Assembly (NCBI GenBank): GCA_023091735.1
Contig: JALKBU010000587.1
Span: forward strand, 1-31,808
Origin: Trichomonas tenax
Taxonomy: Eukaryota > Parabasalia > Trichomonadida > Trichomonadidae
Direction: 5' to 3'
Length of the DNA: 31,808 bases
Position 1 is the stretch's first letter. Each line of letters opens with the position of its first letter. The notes below the pieces were generated by a model. That model saw only the letters and a list, made by a program, of their open reading frames with translations, did no database searches and had not been told where the DNA came from. Below are positions 17,333-26,879 of the stretch, in pieces. The translations under genes were made by a program, and so were the position numbers.

Positions 17333-20300
17333 ATGAATATTACGTTTACTTGGGATCCAACTAAAAAATTATCTTTACAAAGATCGGAAGAAGTTAATGG
17401 ACGAAGTTTTGTCGTCGAATTGCCTTATTACAGTGCGATACAATACGTTCCAAAAATTATTATCTCTGTGAAAAAAGATATAAATGATTTTGAACAGGAA
17501 ATTACAATATCTATTGATAAGAAGGCTGCTGTAGGTCCAAAAACTTATAAATTCGACAAAAACCATTCAAGATATCAAGAATTTCTTATTATTGATAAGA
17601 CAAAAAAGCATACCATTGAACTACAGTTCAAGAAAGAGGACACAATGTCAAAATTACCCGAAAGGATCAAAAGTTCTTCAAATGATTCTAAAACGTCATC
17701 ACCACCGAGAAACACTGATTATAAACCAACACGTATTACTAAGAAATCAAATATTGAACAGATCCCATCTATTGATAAGGATACGGCAAAAAGTCCGAAT
17801 CTAACAAGTTCCCTACAAGGAAGCAAACAGAATAATACTAGTGCTGTCGAAAATACAAACAAAGTGGAACCAAAATCTGAAATCACAGGCAAAAATTCAG
17901 ATTCAAGCTCTATCAATAAGGAAAATAATGTTAATGTCAATGATGCAACTATTAGTAAAGAAACTAAGAACATGCCTTCAAAAATTGAAAATTCACAAGA
18001 TGATGATTCATTTTTGAGCAAAATCACTCAGAATACAGCTCATTCTCAAGGTACTAAGGATTATGCGGATCTAACCATTAAATTTAAAGTTGAAAAGCCC
18101 AAGGTCGGTGATATTGATATTGCTGATGAAATTAAACCTGCAACTGGTGGAAGGAAGTCTTGCAAATGCTATGTTGGTCTCCAAAACCAGGGAGCTACGT
18201 GCTACATGAACAGCTTTATTCAAGCGCTTTTCCATCTTCCTTTCTTCAGGAAACTTCTTTTCGAGCTTTCTCCAAACGATCCATCAATCAATGGCTTAAA
18301 GCAGCTTTTCATCCAAATGCAGGCAGCCACAGAGAAAGTGGATACGTCTAATCTCCTCAGAGCGTTCGGATGGACGGATGAGAACGCATTGGAGCAACAC
18401 GACGCTCAGGAGTTTTTCATCATGATATTCGACCGCGTCGAGAAATGCCTTGACGATCCGAAACTAAAGGAGGCAGTAAACTCGTGGTTTAATGGAAAAA
18501 CAGTTTCATACATTCGTCCATTAAATAGCAAAGAAGAAATCAAAACTCAAGATAAGTTTTCCAGTCTCACGCTGGACGTCAAGGATTCATCAAACTTGAA
18601 AGATTCCATCAAAAAGTTTTTATCAGAAGAAAAGCTGATTGGAGAAAACAGATACATGATTAATGGAAAACTCCAAGACGTAACCATTGGCACAAAGTTT
18701 GTTGAGTTGCCGCCTGTTTTGCAAATACAACTCTTGAGATATAACATTAACCAATTAACAATGTTGGAATACAAGATTGACAACCCATTCCTATTCACTC
18801 AGTCAATATCGATTCCACTTGCTGACGGAGAGAATGTTGATTATGAATTATTTGGCGTGATTGTTCACTTCGGATCAATATTAGGCGGGCACTTTTTCGC
18901 ATATTTGAAACCTGATAACAACGATGATTGGTACGAGTTTAATGACGCTGCTGTTCGTCAAGTCAAAGACACAAGAGAAATATTTGACAAGAATGAACAC
19001 GGACCAAGCAACAACGCTTACATTCTCTTATATATCAGGAAGGATCAGCTTCAAACTGTATTTTGCCAAATCGATAATGTTCCAACACACGAGAGAGTTA
19101 ATACTCCAAATTCTTCTCAAATCTTTGATCAAATTTTACAAAAGAAGCCTCCAAATTCATCTATCATCACACAGCCATCTACAAATAAAGGCGATAAGCC
19201 TCCAACAAGAATCCGGAGCCAACCTATTACAAGAAAAGAAACCCATAATAGTTCTTTATCAAATGAGCCTGTTGAATATCCTCCTGTTGACGAAAATAGG
19301 AAGAAGATTCAATTAACAGTCGTTACTGAAGATGCTCTGAAAATCAACAGCTACAGAGGTGTTTTAGCCTTTGAGTGCCCCGATTATATCAAGGCTAACA
19401 AACTCATCGAAGTCCCAGAAGATGCAAGTGGAGAAGAACTCATTAATCGTGTTGCAAAATCTCTCAATATGGATCCAAGAGAAGTTAGATTATTCAGGTT
19501 TGAAAAAAAGAAGGTTATCGAAGTTCTTAATCACAAAACAAAAGCTAAAGACATTTCCGAACATAAGTTATTCCTTCAAAAGAAAGATATTCCAGACAAA
19601 TATGAACTTGATCCAACAACTCAGAATTGCTTCGTATTCATTTATTCACCAAAGGCTTTTCCATTTATGTTCTATTATAGACTTGTTCAGTTTTCAAATA
19701 AGTTTTTCAATGACATCATTGAATCTATTAAAATGGAATTAGGTATTAAGGAAAATTTACAACCTGCTCCTGTTAAAAATGGACAAATTGATTATTATTA
19801 TTATTATTATTCAAATTCATTTAATAACTTAGATATGGCTGTTTTATATACATATGATCCTATTCCAAAGGCTGCAGATTGCTTTGATCATCAATTGTTC
19901 GAACAATTTAATTTGAAAAAGTCATTCTTATATCTAATGAATAACAAAAATTCATCCAATGTACGTGAATTTAATAAGAAATACATGGACAGCAAAGAAT
20001 ATTTAGTCAAAGATTTGACAAATCTGTCTGCAGACTTTATCCATGTCGAAGTTCCATCTGCCACCTCATTCGATGATTTCAAGGAGTATTTCCGTTTGCT
20101 TACTGATAAATTAGATGGAGATTTGTCATTCTATGTACATTCGGAAACTTGCGATGCAATTAAACCAGAACCAATATCAAGTTTATCACAAAATATATTA
20201 TATTGCTATCCTTCAAAAGAGAAACTATTTGAAGTCAAAATATATAATGGCTTAGAATATGAAACATCAGAATTCTACGAGAAATCAAAGTTCAATTTAT

Positions 20301-20626
20301 TTCAAATTCAAAGTCAATTCGGTGATTGTAGGCCTGTTTATAATAATCATTTTGTGGAAGATTCAATACAGCCTGATTACATCAGAGCAGATAGAAAGAA
20401 ATACAATGTTTCAATATTAGTTCAAATTACTGTTGATTCTCAGTCTGTTGAGCCATTCATTATTGAAGGAAAAGGAAATAACTATGATTCCATCATGAAT
20501 ATAATAAGATCTAAAGCCCCATATGCCGAACCAACTGTTAAATGCAGATCGGAATTATTCACATGCCGCACAATGATAAAGAATGAAATGATATTAAATG
20601 TTAATATTAATATGACCGTAAATTAA
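17333..20626 (+). CDS. USP7-like ubiquitin carboxyl-terminal hydrolase
   Basis: Cysteine protease (peptidase C19) that removes ubiquitin from proteins. The frame opens at an ATG at 17267, but those 22 residues are AT-driven and hydrophobic, so the next ATG (17333, 1097 residues) is preferred. Numbering from it: a beta-rich N-terminal segment (1-105) in the place of the USP7 MATH domain but not clearly one; a Ser/Asn/Lys-rich linker (105-275); the catalytic domain (about 279-550) with GLQNQGATCYMNS (C290), EQHDAQEFF and GGHFFAYLKP (H520), then WYEFND (D538). The C-terminal half resembles the tandem ubiquitin-like region of USP7. The catalytic core uses GC-richer codons than the linker and tail. 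A six-Tyr run comes from an ATT microsatellite. The gene converges on pyruvate kinase with a 77-bp spacer; its stop is within TAAA, the trichomonad-type polyadenylation word. Confidence 0.92.
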   Translation: MNITFTWDPTKKLSLQRSEEVNGRSFVVELPYYSAIQYVPKIIISVKKDINDFEQEITISIDKKAAVGPKTYKFDKNHSRYQEFLIIDKTKKHTIELQFKKEDTMSKLPERIKSSSNDSKTSSPPRNTDYKPTRITKKSNIEQIPSIDKDTAKSPNLTSSLQGSKQNNTSAVENTNKVEPKSEITGKNSDSSSINKENNVNVNDATISKETKNMPSKIENSQDDDSFLSKITQNTAHSQGTKDYADLTIKFKVEKPKVGDIDIADEIKPATGGRKSCKCYVGLQNQGATCYMNSFIQALFHLPFFRKLLFELSPNDPSINGLKQLFIQMQAATEKVDTSNLLRAFGWTDENALEQHDAQEFFIMIFDRVEKCLDDPKLKEAVNSWFNGKTVSYIRPLNSKEEIKTQDKFSSLTLDVKDSSNLKDSIKKFLSEEKLIGENRYMINGKLQDVTIGTKFVELPPVLQIQLLRYNINQLTMLEYKIDNPFLFTQSISIPLADGENVDYELFGVIVHFGSILGGHFFAYLKPDNNDDWYEFNDAAVRQVKDTREIFDKNEHGPSNNAYILLYIRKDQLQTVFCQIDNVPTHERVNTPNSSQIFDQILQKKPPNSSIITQPSTNKGDKPPTRIRSQPITRKETHNSSLSNEPVEYPPVDENRKKIQLTVVTEDALKINSYRGVLAFECPDYIKANKLIEVPEDASGEELINRVAKSLNMDPREVRLFRFEKKKVIEVLNHKTKAKDISEHKLFLQKKDIPDKYELDPTTQNCFVFIYSPKAFPFMFYYRLVQFSNKFFNDIIESIKMELGIKENLQPAPVKNGQIDYYYYYYSNSFNNLDMAVLYTYDPIPKAADCFDHQLFEQFNLKKSFLYLMNNKNSSNVREFNKKYMDSKEYLVKDLTNLSADFIHVEVPSATSFDDFKEYFRLLTDKLDGDLSFYVHSETCDAIKPEPISSLSQNILYCYPSKEKLFEVKIYNGLEYETSEFYEKSKFNLFQIQSQFGDCRPVYNNHFVEDSIQPDYIRADRKKYNVSILVQITVDSQSVEPFIIEGKGNNYDSIMNIIRSKAPYAEPTVKCRSELFTCRTMIKNEMILNVNINMTVN
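19791..19811 (+). repeat. in-frame (ATT)7 microsatellite
   Basis: Seven ATT units inside the USP7-like gene encode Asp followed by six tyrosines. Length changes here would be in frame, so it may vary between strains. Confidence 0.9.
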
Positions 20627-20703
20627 AATATGTTTCTTAAAAATTATAATTTCGAAAAATTACCTTTATTGATAGTGTTTGATAGATAGAAATGAACATT
20701 GAC

Positions 20704-22161
20704 TTAAGAGTACTGACCCATGTAGTACTCGATCTGCTCCTTACGAAGGATACGGATGTAGTTCGTTCCGCCTGGAACACCGGCTGGATAACCCGCTGTC
20801 ATGACGTACGTCTTCTCATCGTTGATGTATCCTTCCTTGACTAATCCCTGAATTGTGGACGCCAACATAATGTTAAGTCTGTTTGGAGAGATGCAGAGGA
20901 CCGCGTTGACACCCCAAACGATCGTAAGCATTCTTGCGACTCTCTCGTTGAAGACAACAGCAAGAATATCCATCTGCGGCCTGTTTCTCGCCATCTTCAT
21001 TGCAGAGAGACCTGAGTTTGTAAGCGTGATGATAGCATCGGCGCCGAGTCTCTGTGCGAAGTGAGCCGTTGAGCTTGCGACCATGCTTGTCTCATCAGCG
21101 AAGTCGAAAGCGTCCCACTTGCCGTATGGATAGATGCTCTCTGTCTCTGCGATTGTCTGTGCCATGGCCCTGACGACTTGGATTGGATGGAGACCGACGG
21201 CAGATTCTTCACTCAACATAACAGCGTCTGTGCCATCGAGAACGGCGTTGGCGACATCACTTATCTCAGCTCTTGTCGCGCTCTCGTTCTTAGCCATGGA
21301 AAGCATCATCTGCGTCGCAGTGATGACCGGTTTGCTGACAGCGTTCGCTTTTTTGATGATCTTCTTCTGCGCGAGCGGAACCTCGTAGAATGGGATCTCA
21401 ATACCGAGGTCACCTCTGGCGACCATGATGCCGTCACTGACTGCAATGATTTCGTCGATATTTTCGATCGCGTCGATATTTTCGATCTTTGAGAAGACTT
21501 TAGCGAATCCGCCGAACTGTTTGATGAGTGCCTTTGCGTATTCTACGTCAGCAGCGGTCTGAACGAAGCTGACAGCGACAAAATCAACTCCGTTCTTTGC
21601 GCCCCATTCTAAGTCTTTCTTGTCCTTCGGTGTGATAACATCTACGTTGAGTCTCGTGTTGGGGAAGTTTACACCCTTGTTGGAGCTGAGAGTACCGTCA
21701 TTTTCAATAACAGTCTCAATTCGCTCGTTTGCGATGTTTGTGACTTTCGCACGGATCAGGCCGTCGTAGAGATAGATGTATTCACCGACTTTCATCAAAG
21801 AAGCGATCTGTGGATGGTTAATTGTCATTTCGTATTCGTGATCGGCAACTTTCCTTCCAACGATGTCCTCCTTGACAACGGTGACTTTGTCACCGGCTTT
21901 GAGTTCGAATGGCTGTTCTAACTTTCCAACTCTAATTTTAGGACCACAGATGTCCTGAAGAACACCAATCTTGAAACCAACTTTCTTCTCGACTTCCCTG
22001 ATCTTGTCGAGTGTCTCCTTATGGTATTCGTGTGAGCCGTGCGAGAAATTCAATCTAAAAACATTAACGCCGGCCCTTGCGAGGCCCTCGAGTGTCTCTA
22101 TGTTGTCACTGGCCGGACCAACTGTGGCGACAATCTTCGTTCTCTTCGGTGTTTCTTGCAT
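20704..22161 (-). CDS. PYK: pyruvate kinase
   Basis: Final step of glycolysis: phosphoenolpyruvate plus ADP to pyruvate plus ATP, in the cytosol. The 485-residue protein is full length. FRLNFSHGS (R36, N38, S40) binds substrate; the family signature KVFSKIENIDAI carries the catalytic K225 and the metal ligand E227; ARGDLGIEIP gives D251; TATQMMLSM (T283) completes the site. At the position that sets monovalent cation need, QDICGPKIRV shows Lys (K75) where K+-dependent enzymes have Glu, with I71, C72 and V78 in the linked positions. It is bacterial-like, without a PEP-utiliser C-terminal extension. GC-rich codons suggest strong expression. The ATG at 22161 gives a normal family N-terminus. It is convergent with the USP7-like gene. 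Confidence 0.97.
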   Translation of the reverse strand: MQETPKRTKIVATVGPASDNIETLEGLARAGVNVFRLNFSHGSHEYHKETLDKIREVEKKVGFKIGVLQDICGPKIRVGKLEQPFELKAGDKVTVVKEDIVGRKVADHEYEMTINHPQIASLMKVGEYIYLYDGLIRAKVTNIANERIETVIENDGTLSSNKGVNFPNTRLNVDVITPKDKKDLEWGAKNGVDFVAVSFVQTAADVEYAKALIKQFGGFAKVFSKIENIDAIENIDEIIAVSDGIMVARGDLGIEIPFYEVPLAQKKIIKKANAVSKPVITATQMMLSMAKNESATRAEISDVANAVLDGTDAVMLSEESAVGLHPIQVVRAMAQTIAETESIYPYGKWDAFDFADETSMVASSTAHFAQRLGADAIITLTNSGLSAMKMARNRPQMDILAVVFNERVARMLTIVWGVNAVLCISPNRLNIMLASTIQGLVKEGYINDEKTYVMTAGYPAGVPGGTNYIRILRKEQIEYYMGQYS

Positions 22162-23071
22162 TATCGAGAAATGGCAGTTTTTTATTTCTTCTCAATTTAA
22201 ATGCTCTTAAAATTTCATCATATTTGGACCCTTTACGCAATGTACTATCCAATTATCAACTAATAAATGATTTTTAATATTTTTTTTTTTTGAAAATTTT
22301 GTCGAATTGTGGTATATTTTCTTTAATGGAGCAAATTATATTGTTTTGTAAAATTCGTTTTTTACTCACAAAAAGTTTATCCTCACCAACAAATTCTACA
22401 TCATTAGAATATCAAAATTGCAGCTTTTATCCAAATTTATTTATTGAATGCGTGTATTTCCCATAATTCCGTCAAATCAATGAAAATATAATTTTTATAG
22501 ATATTACTTTAGAAAATAAAAATATACAATTAATAAGGGTGTTGTAAATTTAAGAAAAATGGAGACAAAGTTTTTCAAAATTTCAACAGTTTTTTTTTTT
22601 CAAAATATTTTGAGAGAATAAGTGGTCATAAATCAAAACAAAACCACAAAACGAAGAGAAAAGAATTATGAGGTTATCTTAGTTGAATTTTATCATTTGT
22701 GTCAGTTTTTTACTTATTTTCGCAAATTCGCTTTTATTCGTATAAACAAACATAAAATATAACATGTAAACGATATCAGACATAGTTAACTCTGGGACAC
22801 ATCATTATTGCAAAATAATTAATGGCCTATTCGTGAAAATTTAGCGAGACACTTCTTATTAGGAGCTTCTAACAGATATATTCTTTCAAACCATAGGACA
22901 TATAAAGATGCCAAACTCCTGCAATCATTTGCCTATTCTACCACATAATTATTCGTGATTATAACAAACATCGATTTTTACCATTGGTCGATCAAATACA
23001 CACTCTATATATTACTGATGCACCACTCTTAAGAGTTGTTGAAACCAATCAAATATTCGCGCAAATAATCA

Positions 23072-23096
23072 ATGAACAAAGATGATCTTTGTTCAT
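23072..23096. repeat. 25-nt perfect palindrome
   Basis: ATGAACAAAGAT (23072-23083) and ATCTTTGTTCAT (23085-23096) are exact reverse complements around one central G. With almost no loop it is more likely a dimeric protein-binding site or cruciform than an RNA hairpin. Confidence 0.8.
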
Positions 23097-23864
23097 ACGA
23101 CACGAAAAAGGATTTTATGTAGAATCCATTAGCAATGTCTCAAGTTGTTATTTTGCCCCTCATTTTTCAATTTCATTTTACTTCATTTATTCTTGCGAAG
23201 AGATATAAAATTACCAAATATGCAACACGTATATCACCACTGAAATGTAGATACTGCTTAATATCAACAATATATTTTCATTTCAAATATATTCTCGGTA
23301 AGGACCAAATTAATTGTTAATTTATCATTGCCTGATTCCAGCTTAGTTGAACCTCAAAAGATTTTTTATGTTCTCTTGATTTTTTAAAATTGATTCCAAT
23401 ATCTCCACAATAACTTTATAAAATATCATGAAAACAAACATCATGAATTAGATTATACGTTTACAAACTTATGAATGCTCATTGACATTCATAATGTCAT
23501 GAATATGAAAAAAACAAATTGCCAATGAACAAAAACTTAAAAATCTGAATGCAATTGATTCGCTGTTTATATTTATAAATGTTAACTAAATGTACGCGCT
23601 TATTACTATTTTTTCCAATTGATTTTGCTTCAATCATGATTAAATCTAAAGAACCAGTGTCTATAAATGCACACTTGACATCGAAAACCTATTTTCTTAT
23701 AGCATTACAATGTAAACACTTTAAAACATACATAAGATCAATTCCATTGTAATATTTATGAATCATTTCAATGTCTGGCTATGAAATTATACGCAACTCG
23801 ACATAGAAATAAAGAACATGGTGTTCTAAAGCTTTGGTGTTATATGTTTGATTATATGTTTAAT

Positions 23865-23891
23865 TTTACAAGTCAGATTCTGACATGTAAA
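23865..23891. promoter_or_regulatory. inverted pair of the recurrent 11-bp motif
   Basis: TTTACAAGTCA (23865-23875) faces TGACATGTAAA (23881-23891). This is the only head-to-head pair of the family seen in the window. It lies about 300 bp upstream of adenine deaminase. Confidence 0.4.
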
Positions 23892-23934
23892 TTTAGAAAT
23901 AATTGGATAAACCCAATAATTAATTAACCTTATC

Positions 23935-24130
23935 ATCCCCTTCTTTCCTTTCATTCGATCAGAGGACAGTTCTGACTTACGTATGTTAGCCGTGTCTCCT
24001 CTGAGCATATCCTCGCCGCGTTTCGGCCCATTAATCACTCATTCCGAAAATCACAAATTTACAGGCATGGATTGCTGCGAGAAACACCGGATATGAATTG
24101 AACAGAGTCGGAGTAACAAACGTATTGATT
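23935..24130. other. GC-richer island with a near-palindrome
   Basis: A block of about 200 bp clearly richer in G+C than the spacer around it. CAGAGGA (23960-23966) and TCCTCTG (23997-24003) bound a nearly self-complementary stretch centred on TACGTA. Several frames on both strands look semi-coding over 20-40 codons (for example WIAARNTGYELNRVG on +, NGPKRGEDMLRGDTANIRK on -), but each soon stops and none has a secure ATG. It could be a gene relic, a small RNA, or leader sequence of adenine deaminase. Confidence 0.35.
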
Positions 24131-24186
24131 CCAAAAATGATTTACAAAAAATATGATTTCTCTTTTGAAAAAAAAAAAACAAAAAA

Positions 24187-25908
24187 ATGAAGGTTTTCAC
24201 AAATCTCCGTCTTTTCGATCCTTATACGGACGTCATTCACGAAAACGTGTCATTCTCCGTCGCCGTCGATTCCAACAAAGTGGATAACGGCAGAATCGTC
24301 GACATCTTCTATGAAGGAGATAAAATCGAATTTCAAGAGCCATACGAGACGATCGACCTTCACGGAAACATCGTCATCCCTGGCTTCATCGATGCCCACA
24401 TGCACTGCGAGTCAACGCTTTTAGTTCCGTCGCACACAACATTTCTCGCTAAACGCGGCACAGTCGTTTGTGTTGCCGATCCACACGAAATTACAAACGT
24501 TCTGGGAAAGGATGGCTTCGATTACTTCGCTGAAGATGCCGAAAAAGCAGTTGTTGATTTCAGATTCACAATTCCTTCATGTGTGCCAGCGACTGACTTC
24601 GAAACAGCCGGAGCTAAGGTCACTGCTGATGTTGTCGACCAAATTATCAAACAAGATCAAGAAAAAGCAGAAAAATTACAAAACTCATCTAAATATTCTA
24701 CGAATTGTCATCGCGTTGCTGGTTTGGGTGAAGTTATGAACGTCCCCGGTGTCCTCGATGCTAAATGCGACAACATGCAAGGAATTTTATCCGAATGTCG
24801 CTCTCATCAAACACATATGGACGGACACTCACCGGGAGTCACAGGAGCAGCCCTCAACAGATACATTTCCGCCGGTATTTCTACAGATCACGAATGCACA
24901 TGCGCTGAAGAACTTTATGCGAGATTAAGACGTGGTATGCACGTTTTGATCCGTGAAGGAACAGCCTGCGCTGATGCTGAGCCTCTCTGCACAGCTCTCA
25001 AGACACTTCCTCGTGCTGCAACAAACAGAAGCGCATTTTGCACAGATGATCGCCGCATTGACGACATTCTCGAGGAAGGGCACATCGACAACGCCATCAG
25101 GATCGGCATCAAGTGCGGATTACACCCATACGACTGCATTAGGATGGCAACATTGAACCCAGCAATTTTCTTCAATCTCGTCGACTACGGCGCCATTGCT
25201 CCCGGAAAGATCGCTTCTTTCTCAGTCTTGAATGGCGACATCGATGAGTGCAACATCGGCAGAGTCTTCATTCGCGGCAACGAGTTGATCTCCGAGAACG
25301 AGAAGCCACTCGTTTACGACAAGGAGAAGATCTCAGTCATGCGTGTCAATATCGACGCAATCGCTGAGAAGATCAATAAGGCGGAATTCAAGGGCCCAGC
25401 GATCGGAATCATTCCAAACAAGATCATCACGACACGCCAAGAAAAGAACGAGTCATCGAACATGATCGTGTGCGTTGAGCGCTACACAGGCAACTGCAAC
25501 ATGGGACACGCGTGGATCAATGGTGTGCAGCTGAACAAGGACTGCGCAGTCGCATCAACAGTCGCTCACGACTCCCACAACATTGTTTGCATTGGAACAA
25601 CTAAAGGAGCAATGATTAAGGCTATTGATGCACTCATTAAGGCGGGCGGCGGCTACTCAGTGTCTAACGGTGATGATGTCACAATGCTTCCATTGCCAAT
25701 CGCTGGTTTGATGACAGATGCAACTAAGCCAGAATTACTCGCTGGTTTAAGAGAGTTTAGAAAGGCCCTGTTGAAGGCAGGAGCGAGCGATAAGTATGAC
25801 TTGATGATGACTTTATCCTTCATGTGTTTGCCTGTCATTCCGACACTCAAACTCACAGATAAAGGATTATTTGATGCGGAAATTTTCCAGTTCGTCAAAT
25901 GCGAGTAA
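24187..25908 (+). CDS. ade: adenine deaminase, bacterial type
   Basis: Metal-dependent amidohydrolase converting adenine to hypoxanthine and ammonia, feeding purine salvage. The 573-residue protein has the expected metal and active-site motifs in order: PGFIDAHMHCEST (H71, H73), ADPHEI (D98, H100, E101), GEVMN (181-185), DGHSPG (H214), STDHEC (D234, H235, E236), REGT (256-259) and TDDR (D287). The C-terminal domain with HAWINGV and VAHDSHN (about 440-465) is also typical. Against bacterial relatives there is a Lys/Gln-rich insertion near residues 155-172. The eukaryotic enzyme of yeast belongs to another, adenosine-deaminase-like family, so bacterial gene transfer is likely (inferred). T. foetus is known to deaminate adenine for salvage. 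The ATG at 24187 follows a run of A's and fits the family start; TAAGTAAA spans and follows the stop. Confidence 0.95.
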   Translation: MKVFTNLRLFDPYTDVIHENVSFSVAVDSNKVDNGRIVDIFYEGDKIEFQEPYETIDLHGNIVIPGFIDAHMHCESTLLVPSHTTFLAKRGTVVCVADPHEITNVLGKDGFDYFAEDAEKAVVDFRFTIPSCVPATDFETAGAKVTADVVDQIIKQDQEKAEKLQNSSKYSTNCHRVAGLGEVMNVPGVLDAKCDNMQGILSECRSHQTHMDGHSPGVTGAALNRYISAGISTDHECTCAEELYARLRRGMHVLIREGTACADAEPLCTALKTLPRAATNRSAFCTDDRRIDDILEEGHIDNAIRIGIKCGLHPYDCIRMATLNPAIFFNLVDYGAIAPGKIASFSVLNGDIDECNIGRVFIRGNELISENEKPLVYDKEKISVMRVNIDAIAEKINKAEFKGPAIGIIPNKIITTRQEKNESSNMIVCVERYTGNCNMGHAWINGVQLNKDCAVASTVAHDSHNIVCIGTTKGAMIKAIDALIKAGGGYSVSNGDDVTMLPLPIAGLMTDATKPELLAGLREFRKALLKAGASDKYDLMMTLSFMCLPVIPTLKLTDKGLFDAEIFQFVKCE

Positions 25909-26331
25909 GTAAACATTCTATTTTTATACATTGTATCCAAAAGCATTTTCTCGATCCATTATTTATTAATTGAAATTTGGAAATTTAAATTAGGTAATTA
26001 ATTAAGGCCGTCACATTAATAATTAGATATTCATAGATATGTTGAGTCTAATCCCATAAGTTATAGTGATTTAGAACAATATTTCATGTTTCTTTTTAAA
26101 TATCAAATTTTTGAGCTCAAGATCGTTGTAAACACATAGACCACAACAAATACAGATGAATTGCTAAAGAATTGAATACAGAAACGTAAAGTTGTTTCAT
26201 ATTAAATTATAAATGTGAAGTCACTTAATTAATATTGCATTTATGACTTACATGGGATGGAGATGAGAGGTTCAACAAAATAAATATTTCGAATCCTTGT
26301 TATTAAGTTTTGGTTCTTCACACGTTGAATT

Positions 26332-26634
26332 GGCATATCAATGGCAATTGAAGGGTATAATAAAGAGTCATGAAAAGTGACTTGTTTACATGGCAGTTAT
26401 AAATATGTTTTGACATTTAAAGTCTGCCATTTTAACAAAGGGTGTTCTATTAAGCTTGATAGATTCTCTAATAAGATTTGCAGATGCTATAACAAGTTTA
26501 ATTGAACTTATAAACAATTAGCAAATGTATACAAAATAAACCAATTTTACATGTAAAATGAAATACATTTGCCACGTAAACATGTTGCTTTTTGGTGACT
26601 CCTTATTATACCTAACAGGCATATCAATGGCAAT
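26332..26634 (+). repeat. 17-nt direct repeat
   Basis: GGCATATCAATGGCAAT occurs at 26332-26348 and 26618-26634, 286 bp apart, with unrelated flanks. A match of this length is unlikely by chance. It could be a duplicated site or the ends of something since lost. Confidence 0.65.
26545..26580. promoter_or_regulatory. palindromic motif plus second copy at 22 bp
   Basis: TTTTACATGTAAAA (26545-26558) is a perfect 14-bp palindrome and reads as the motif on both strands. TGCCACGTAAA (26570-26580) starts 22 bp after the corresponding base of the first copy, the spacing also seen at 2888-2920. Confidence 0.45.
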
Positions 26635-26834
26635 ATCATGCAGTGATTGTTAAAGCAAATAATCAAAATCATAACATTCCAAAAAATTGATTTTGATTTT
26701 TTCTATCACTGCTAAACTCATAGAAACTCACCACACTTGGATTTTCCATTTCCAACGTTTTTGCAGTAATTTGACAAAAAGATCAAAAAAAAAACAATCC
26801 AAAAAGTGGTATCAATGGTTCCAAATCAAAAGTG

Positions 26835-26854
26835 AAATTTACCATGGTAAATTT
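26835..26854. repeat. 20-bp perfect palindrome
   Basis: AAATTTACCATGGTAAATTT is identical to its own reverse complement. It lies about 25-45 bp before the first recognisable cyclase codons, so it may have been near a junction. Role unknown. Confidence 0.7.
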
Positions 26855-26879
26855 TTGACAAAATTACTTTTGTAAAGTT

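Larger units (their letters stand above)
22162..24186. other. intergenic spacer, mostly featureless
   Basis: Two kilobases between divergent pyruvate kinase and adenine deaminase. Mostly AT-rich with T-runs near 22280 and 22590. Apart from the items listed separately (palindrome at 23072, motif pair at 23865, GC-richer island at 23935) it contains TGACATT-cat-AATGTCA at 23483-23499. A 61-codon ATG frame at 23135-23320 has AT-driven composition and is not called. A run of A's directly precedes the deaminase start. Confidence 0.6.
25909..26879. other. intergenic spacer rich in motif copies
   Basis: AT-rich spacer before the cyclase pseudogene. It holds motif relatives TTTACATGGCA (26385), TGACATTTAAA (26411), TTTTACATGTAAAA (26545) and TGCCACGTAAA (26570), a 17-nt direct repeat and a 20-bp palindrome. 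The frame at 26687-26872 is Lys/Phe-rich and AT-driven and is not called. No N-terminal cyclase coding sequence was recognised here. Confidence 0.6.

Noticed and set aside
23975..23990. GTATGT as an intron 5' splice site before adenine deaminase
   Set aside because: It sits in the centre of a near-palindrome and no ACTAACACACAG-like acceptor lies downstream.
26687..26875. 62-codon frame before the cyclase pseudogene
   Set aside because: AT-driven, frame differs from the cyclase, and no family membrane segments are visible.
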